9,778 bases of DNA. It comes from Syntrophaceae bacterium UBA6255. GTDB taxonomy: Bacteria > Desulfobacterota > Syntrophia > Syntrophales > Smithellaceae. The stretch spans positions 9,509 to 19,286 of the forward strand of contig DJVN01000275.1 of NCBI GenBank assembly GCA_002441205.1. The letters are read 5' to 3'. Positions 6,982 to 9,778 of this stretch are shown here, piece after piece. The position numbers were made by a program, and so were the translations under genes. Positions within the stretch are counted from its first letter, which is position 1. Each line of letters starts with the position of its first letter. Below the pieces are notes generated by a model. It did not search any database and was not told where the DNA came from. It worked only from the letters and a program-made list of their open reading frames with translations.

Positions 6982-7006
6982 CTGATTTTAAGAAATATTA
7001 TAGGAT
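6978..7006 (+). promoter_or_regulatory. Predicted promoter of the STAS/SpoIIAA-like gene
   Basis: TTGACT (6978-6983, 5/6 match to -35) is separated by 17 bases from TAGGAT (7001-7006, 4/6 match to -10). Transcription would start near 7013 and leave an AT-rich leader of about 60 bases. The -35 overlaps the right arm of the inverted repeat. Confidence 0.45.
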
Positions 7007-7074
7007 GTAAATATAAATTAATTAATCTCCATGATCATTATTAATTAATAATATATAATGAAAGGATTCCCTCA

Positions 7075-7449
7075 ATGGAACAGAAAGCAGAATATCAAAT
7101 CTCGTCATCTATGAAAGAAGGGATTCTTGAAATTATTCTAACCGGTGAAGAATCTCAGAGCACTTTTGCAAAAATGAAAAATGAAATAGACAACATCATT
7201 ATAAATAGTGTCGCAAAGAATGTATTAATAGATTGTCATGCTCTTAAAGGACGTTTAGGTATTACAAAAACCTATGAGCGTGTCAGGAGTCACCCTCCTG
7301 AAGTTTATAAGGTTAACATAGCCCTTGTAGACCTTCCTGAGCATGCGGATTATCAAAATTTCCATGAAACGACAGCGCTCAATGCCGGTATGAGATTCAA
7401 ATGGTTCACCGATACGGAAGCCGCGAGGGCCTGGCTCAAGAGCAAGTAA
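7075..7449 (+). CDS. STAS/SpoIIAA-like domain protein
   Basis: This small soluble 124-residue protein consists of one STAS/SpoIIAA-like domain. A first strand pair (ILEIILTG, 17-24) leads to a helix (31-44), then the strand VLIDCHAL (50-57), a charged helix (ITKTYERVR, 63-71), the strand VNIALVDLPE (80-89), and a C-terminal FTDTEAARAWLKS (111-123), a typical ending for this family. Family members are usually anti-sigma antagonist-like or lipid-binding-like regulators, but most have no known partner. The conserved phosphorylatable serine of true SpoIIAA is not identifiable. AAAGGA lies eight bases upstream of the ATG. It is divergent from the PAS-LuxR gene and shares the symmetric promoter region. 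No anti-sigma kinase is visible nearby. Confidence 0.75.
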   Translation: MEQKAEYQISSSMKEGILEIILTGEESQSTFAKMKNEIDNIIINSVAKNVLIDCHALKGRLGITKTYERVRSHPPEVYKVNIALVDLPEHADYQNFHETTALNAGMRFKWFTDTEAARAWLKSK

Positions 7450-7462
7450 AAAAAATGCTTTA

Positions 7463-8332
7463 TTATTTTGGGGGTGTGTAATCGTAAAATCCCTTGCCGC
7501 TCTTCATTCCTATCTCGCCTCGATCCACATACTTTTTCAACAAGTCAGCACTCATCTGCGCGTTTGAATCATTACGTTTTCGCGCCCAGAAATCGGTAAT
7601 TCTCCATACTGTCTCCAGACCGATGTAATCCATCATTTCGAAAGGACCGACTGGCATGGCAGTGATTTCTTTCCAGGAACGATCAACATCTTCGGGAGAC
7701 GCGATGTCCCGCGAAACTAAATTCAGCGCGGCGAGAAGCCACGGATTGAGAAGCGAGTTAAATAAGTAACCTGCCTTCTCATGTTTTAGAACAATGGGCG
7801 AATGTCCGATCAGCTCGCTGAAACGTCGTACGGTTTCCACCGCTTCGGCAGAAGTACCGGAATGCCCCATGACATCCACCAGCTTGAAACCCGGATGAAA
7901 ATGAAAGGCAAGAAAGCGGTCGGGTCTGCCGGTTTTATCAGCATACATCGACGGCACCAGCGACGATGTATTGGTGGTAAAAATAGTTCTCTCCGGACAT
8001 ACTTTATTGAGTTTTCCAAAAAGCTCTCCCTTTATGTCCGGGTCCTCCGGAACAGATTCGCTGACCAGATCGACATCCGCTCCAGCCACGGATAAATCTG
8101 TCGTGGTGTAGATATTATATTTGAAGAATTCGATTTTCTCTTTTGGTATCATACCGGCCGCCGCCATTTTATCGATTTTTTTGATCATGCTTTCCTTCGC
8201 CTTGGCCAGAAACTCATCCTTAATGTCATATAAGACTATTGCAAAGCCGTTTGTTACGCAGGAAAGGCCAATGCTCTGCCCCATGGTCCCTGCGCCGGCA
8301 ATCAGTATCTTCTTAATATCTTCAGCTTTCAT
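7463..8332 (-). CDS. 3-hydroxyacyl-CoA dehydrogenase (3-hydroxybutyryl-CoA type)
   Basis: This 289-residue protein has the usual length of short-chain 3-hydroxyacyl-CoA dehydrogenases, which interconvert 3-hydroxyacyl-CoA and 3-oxoacyl-CoA with NAD(H) in beta-oxidation or butyrate-type metabolism. It has an N-terminal Rossmann domain with GAGTMG (13-18) and acidic Asp36, then SESVPED (91-97), NTSSL (121-125) with the substrate-contacting serine, and a C-terminal helical domain with Asn192 and SGKGFYDY (278-285). The catalytic region reads HFHPGFKLVDVMGH: His144 is present, but the usual catalytic Glu is Asp153, and the loop is about three residues shorter than the common HFFNPxPxMKLVE form. 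GGGAG lies nine bases before the ATG. The gene converges with the STAS gene, 13 bases apart, and has its own promoter. No thiolase or enoyl-CoA hydratase is adjacent, so the substrate chain length is unknown. Confidence 0.88.
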   Translation of the reverse strand: MKAEDIKKILIAGAGTMGQSIGLSCVTNGFAIVLYDIKDEFLAKAKESMIKKIDKMAAAGMIPKEKIEFFKYNIYTTTDLSVAGADVDLVSESVPEDPDIKGELFGKLNKVCPERTIFTTNTSSLVPSMYADKTGRPDRFLAFHFHPGFKLVDVMGHSGTSAEAVETVRRFSELIGHSPIVLKHEKAGYLFNSLLNPWLLAALNLVSRDIASPEDVDRSWKEITAMPVGPFEMMDYIGLETVWRITDFWARKRNDSNAQMSADLLKKYVDRGEIGMKSGKGFYDYTPPK

Positions 8333-8363
8333 GACGTTCTACTCCCAGAGACACTTTTAAATG

Positions 8364-8391
8364 ATTATAATAGCGAATATAAAAATGGCAA
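8364..8391 (-). promoter_or_regulatory. Near-consensus promoter of the dehydrogenase gene
   Basis: On the minus strand TTGCCA (8391-8386, 5/6 match to -35) is separated by 16 bases from a perfect TATAAT (8369-8364). Transcription would start near 8357, leaving a leader of about 25 bases that contains the GGGAG ribosome site. This separates the dehydrogenase from the membrane-protein gene upstream on the same strand. Confidence 0.6.
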
Positions 8392-8419
8392 TGTATTTCA
8401 AGAAAATAAGTTTTTTAAA

Positions 8420-9778
8420 TCACAATTTATTTTCCTTACTGTTACGATATGCATCAGAAATATTGGCACAATAAATCAACAGCACAAAGATAATTATAGA
8501 AAATATCACTAATAAATCTATTTGATCATATTCAGTACTTCTATTTACGATACTTCTTATCGGATAAATTAACATCAACGTAAAAAATAATAAAGTAGCA
8601 CTGAAATATGTCGCTTTCAATATTTGACGATTATAAAATTGACCTAAACCGGGAAAAATTGCAGAAAGTATCGGAGCTATATATTTCGAAGATGTTGTTT
8701 TTCCTCTCCAGCCGGGATGTATCGCTTTGAATGTTAATTTTTGCTGATCAACTCGAGAATCAATAAATTCTCCTTTCAAACGATTCTCTTCCAGAAAAGA
8801 TTTTATTTTTTCTAATATCTGATTTTGCGCTAGATAGAAGACCATTTCTTTAGATCCAATGCCCTCATCTACTAAAATGCGTAATATAAATAAATTATAG
8901 TTTGTAAACCTGTCCAGAAATCGCAAGAGTCTTGTTGCTTTTTCAATAGATACATTCTTAACATTGCGGTATCCATAATGCGAAAAGTTAGTAATAGTGA
9001 ACCGCGATATATTGCCAATAGTATCAAATAAAAGTAATTGACGATCAGTGAGAATAAACAATGTGTATTTCCCAGCTGTTTGTCTCGCTTGCAGCGTTGT
9101 GCATCCTAAAATAATTTCATCCGTTTTAAGAACCTCTCTAAGTTTAAGCGAAATTACTTTGAGCATCTTTTCAATAATTGGGCGACGAGCAATCACCAAG
9201 TAGTTGCTAGCCACCATTAATCTCAACGCATAATTAAACGCACTCATAAAGAGTAATAAAATAATTAAGAAAATTGTTAATATCAACGGTATAGTAATCA
9301 TATCCCGAGGCAAGAATATGTTAATAATGTTCAGATTACTAAAAACAATGAAAATAAAACTAAGGATAACAATCGAAATAATCATTTTTTTCTTATCCTC
9401 CTGCACTGCCCAGATAGCTTCGGGAGGAACAAGAGATTTTATGTCAATGGCCTCAACGACTTTCACTTCCCGATAGCGCTGTTTCATAAGAAGAATTGCC
9501 ACAGGAATAAATAAAATGATTAGAGAGATTAGAGCGATTAAAGAAATTTTTTCATAATATTTTTGCTTCTGCGCGTCGGCGGTTCCTAACTTTTCCATTT
9601 CTTTGCTAAATACCCCGACATAAGACATGTTCGCTATATTAAAGAGATGAATTTGCCTGGTCTCTTCATCGGTTACGACAATTCTATCTTCCCATGAAGA
9701 CACATCGACTGGTTTTTTTAATTTTTCAGGAGGTTTAAGTTCGCCCGCGAACTGTCCCTGCTCATCGTTAACAATAAG
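8420..9778 (-). CDS. Membrane protein: NHL-like fragment, cytoplasmic domain, TM2-like tail (5' end outside window)
   Basis: The frame ends in TGA at 8420 and is open to the right edge, giving 452 C-terminal residues. A GTG at 9703 could be taken as a start, but the frame continues upstream without a stop, so the gene is treated as 5'-partial. The first visible stretch (about 1-60: RIVVTDEETRQIHLFN) resembles the last blade of an NHL-type beta-propeller. Three hydrophobic segments follow (about 78-98, 132-147, 159-185). Then comes a mostly soluble region (about 200-335) with ILTDRQLLLFD, reminiscent of bacterial PH-like domains. The end has APILSAIFPGLGQFYN (about 368-383), the TM2-like 'PGxGQfY' signature, and two more membrane helices (about 386-406 and 422-439). 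It is an inner-membrane protein with an extracytoplasmic propeller inferred. Function is unknown; the domain calls past the NHL and TM2 motifs are tentative. Confidence 0.75.
   Translation of the reverse strand, partial: LIVNDEQGQFAGELKPPEKLKKPVDVSSWEDRIVVTDEETRQIHLFNIANMSYVGVFSKEMEKLGTADAQKQKYYEKISLIALISLIILFIPVAILLMKQRYREVKVVEAIDIKSLVPPEAIWAVQEDKKKMIISIVILSFIFIVFSNLNIINIFLPRDMITIPLILTIFLIILLLFMSAFNYALRLMVASNYLVIARRPIIEKMLKVISLKLREVLKTDEIILGCTTLQARQTAGKYTLFILTDRQLLLFDTIGNISRFTITNFSHYGYRNVKNVSIEKATRLLRFLDRFTNYNLFILRILVDEGIGSKEMVFYLAQNQILEKIKSFLEENRLKGEFIDSRVDQQKLTFKAIHPGWRGKTTSSKYIAPILSAIFPGLGQFYNRQILKATYFSATLLFFTLMLIYPIRSIVNRSTEYDQIDLLVIFSIIIFVLLIYCANISDAYRNSKENKL

Noticed and set aside
7038..7059. 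A 14-bp perfect palindrome TTATTAATTAATAA (7038-7051) followed by TATAAT (7054-7059) before the STAS gene
   Set aside because: The region is nearly pure A/T, so such palindromes are expected by chance. A promoter here would start transcription inside the ribosome site and has no -35 at proper spacing.
7441..7470. Possible bidirectional terminator in the 13-base gap between the STAS and dehydrogenase genes
   Set aside because: An A-run and a T-rich stretch are present, but the only stem is about 4 bp.
1..9778. CRISPR array, tRNA/rRNA gene, phage or toxin-antitoxin module
   Set aside because: No regularly spaced repeats, cloverleaf-like sequence, rRNA-like stretches or known module proteins were seen on either strand.

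Overview
The window suggests a Gram-negative, probably anaerobic bacterium of the former Deltaproteobacteria, perhaps Syntrophales-like. The best clue is the elongation factor G. Its P-loop reads AHIDSGKTT and is followed by GKDGVGATMDSME, the signature of the EF-G1 type shared by mitochondria and the spirochaete/planctomycete/deltaproteobacterial (spd) group, not of the usual str-operon EF-G. A 3-hydroxyacyl-CoA dehydrogenase, a SagB-like flavin oxidoreductase and a STAS/SpoIIAA-like protein fit this placement but do not prove it. The sequence is moderately AT-rich, especially between genes.

Layout, left to right. (1) 1-940, minus: N-terminal 313 residues of a multi-pass GT-C type glycosyltransferase (DUF1736/TMTC-like), running off the left edge. 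(2) 941-1269: degraded spacer with a 35-codon relic resembling the C-terminus of an IS110-type transposase, and a possible truncated tail of an older gene that overlaps the glycosyltransferase start by ATGA. (3) 1270-1971, minus: RecA-like P-loop ATPase of unknown role, just downstream of (4) 2046-4133, minus: fusA (EF-G), with its own promoter and a strong leader hairpin. (5) 4368-5336, plus: MBL-fold hydrolase, then (6) 5421-6182, plus: SagB-like oxidoreductase. (7) 6245-6901, minus: PAS-LuxR regulator, divergent from (8) 7075-7449, plus: STAS/SpoIIAA-like protein. The two share a compact symmetric promoter region. (9) 7463-8332, minus: 3-hydroxyacyl-CoA dehydrogenase with a near-consensus promoter. 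(10) 8420-9778, minus: C-terminal part of a large membrane protein with an NHL-like fragment, a cytoplasmic domain and a TM2-like tail, running off the right edge.

Functionally the window is a mosaic of short transcription units rather than one pathway. fusA and the ATPase gene may be co-transcribed, the MBL and SagB-like genes are tandem, and the PAS-LuxR/STAS pair looks like a local regulatory unit. I see no CRISPR array, tRNA, rRNA, intact insertion sequence, phage genes or defence island. The points most worth checking are the mirrored promoter/operator between the PAS-LuxR and STAS genes, the fusA promoter and leader, the altered catalytic site of the dehydrogenase, and the domain fusion at the right edge.
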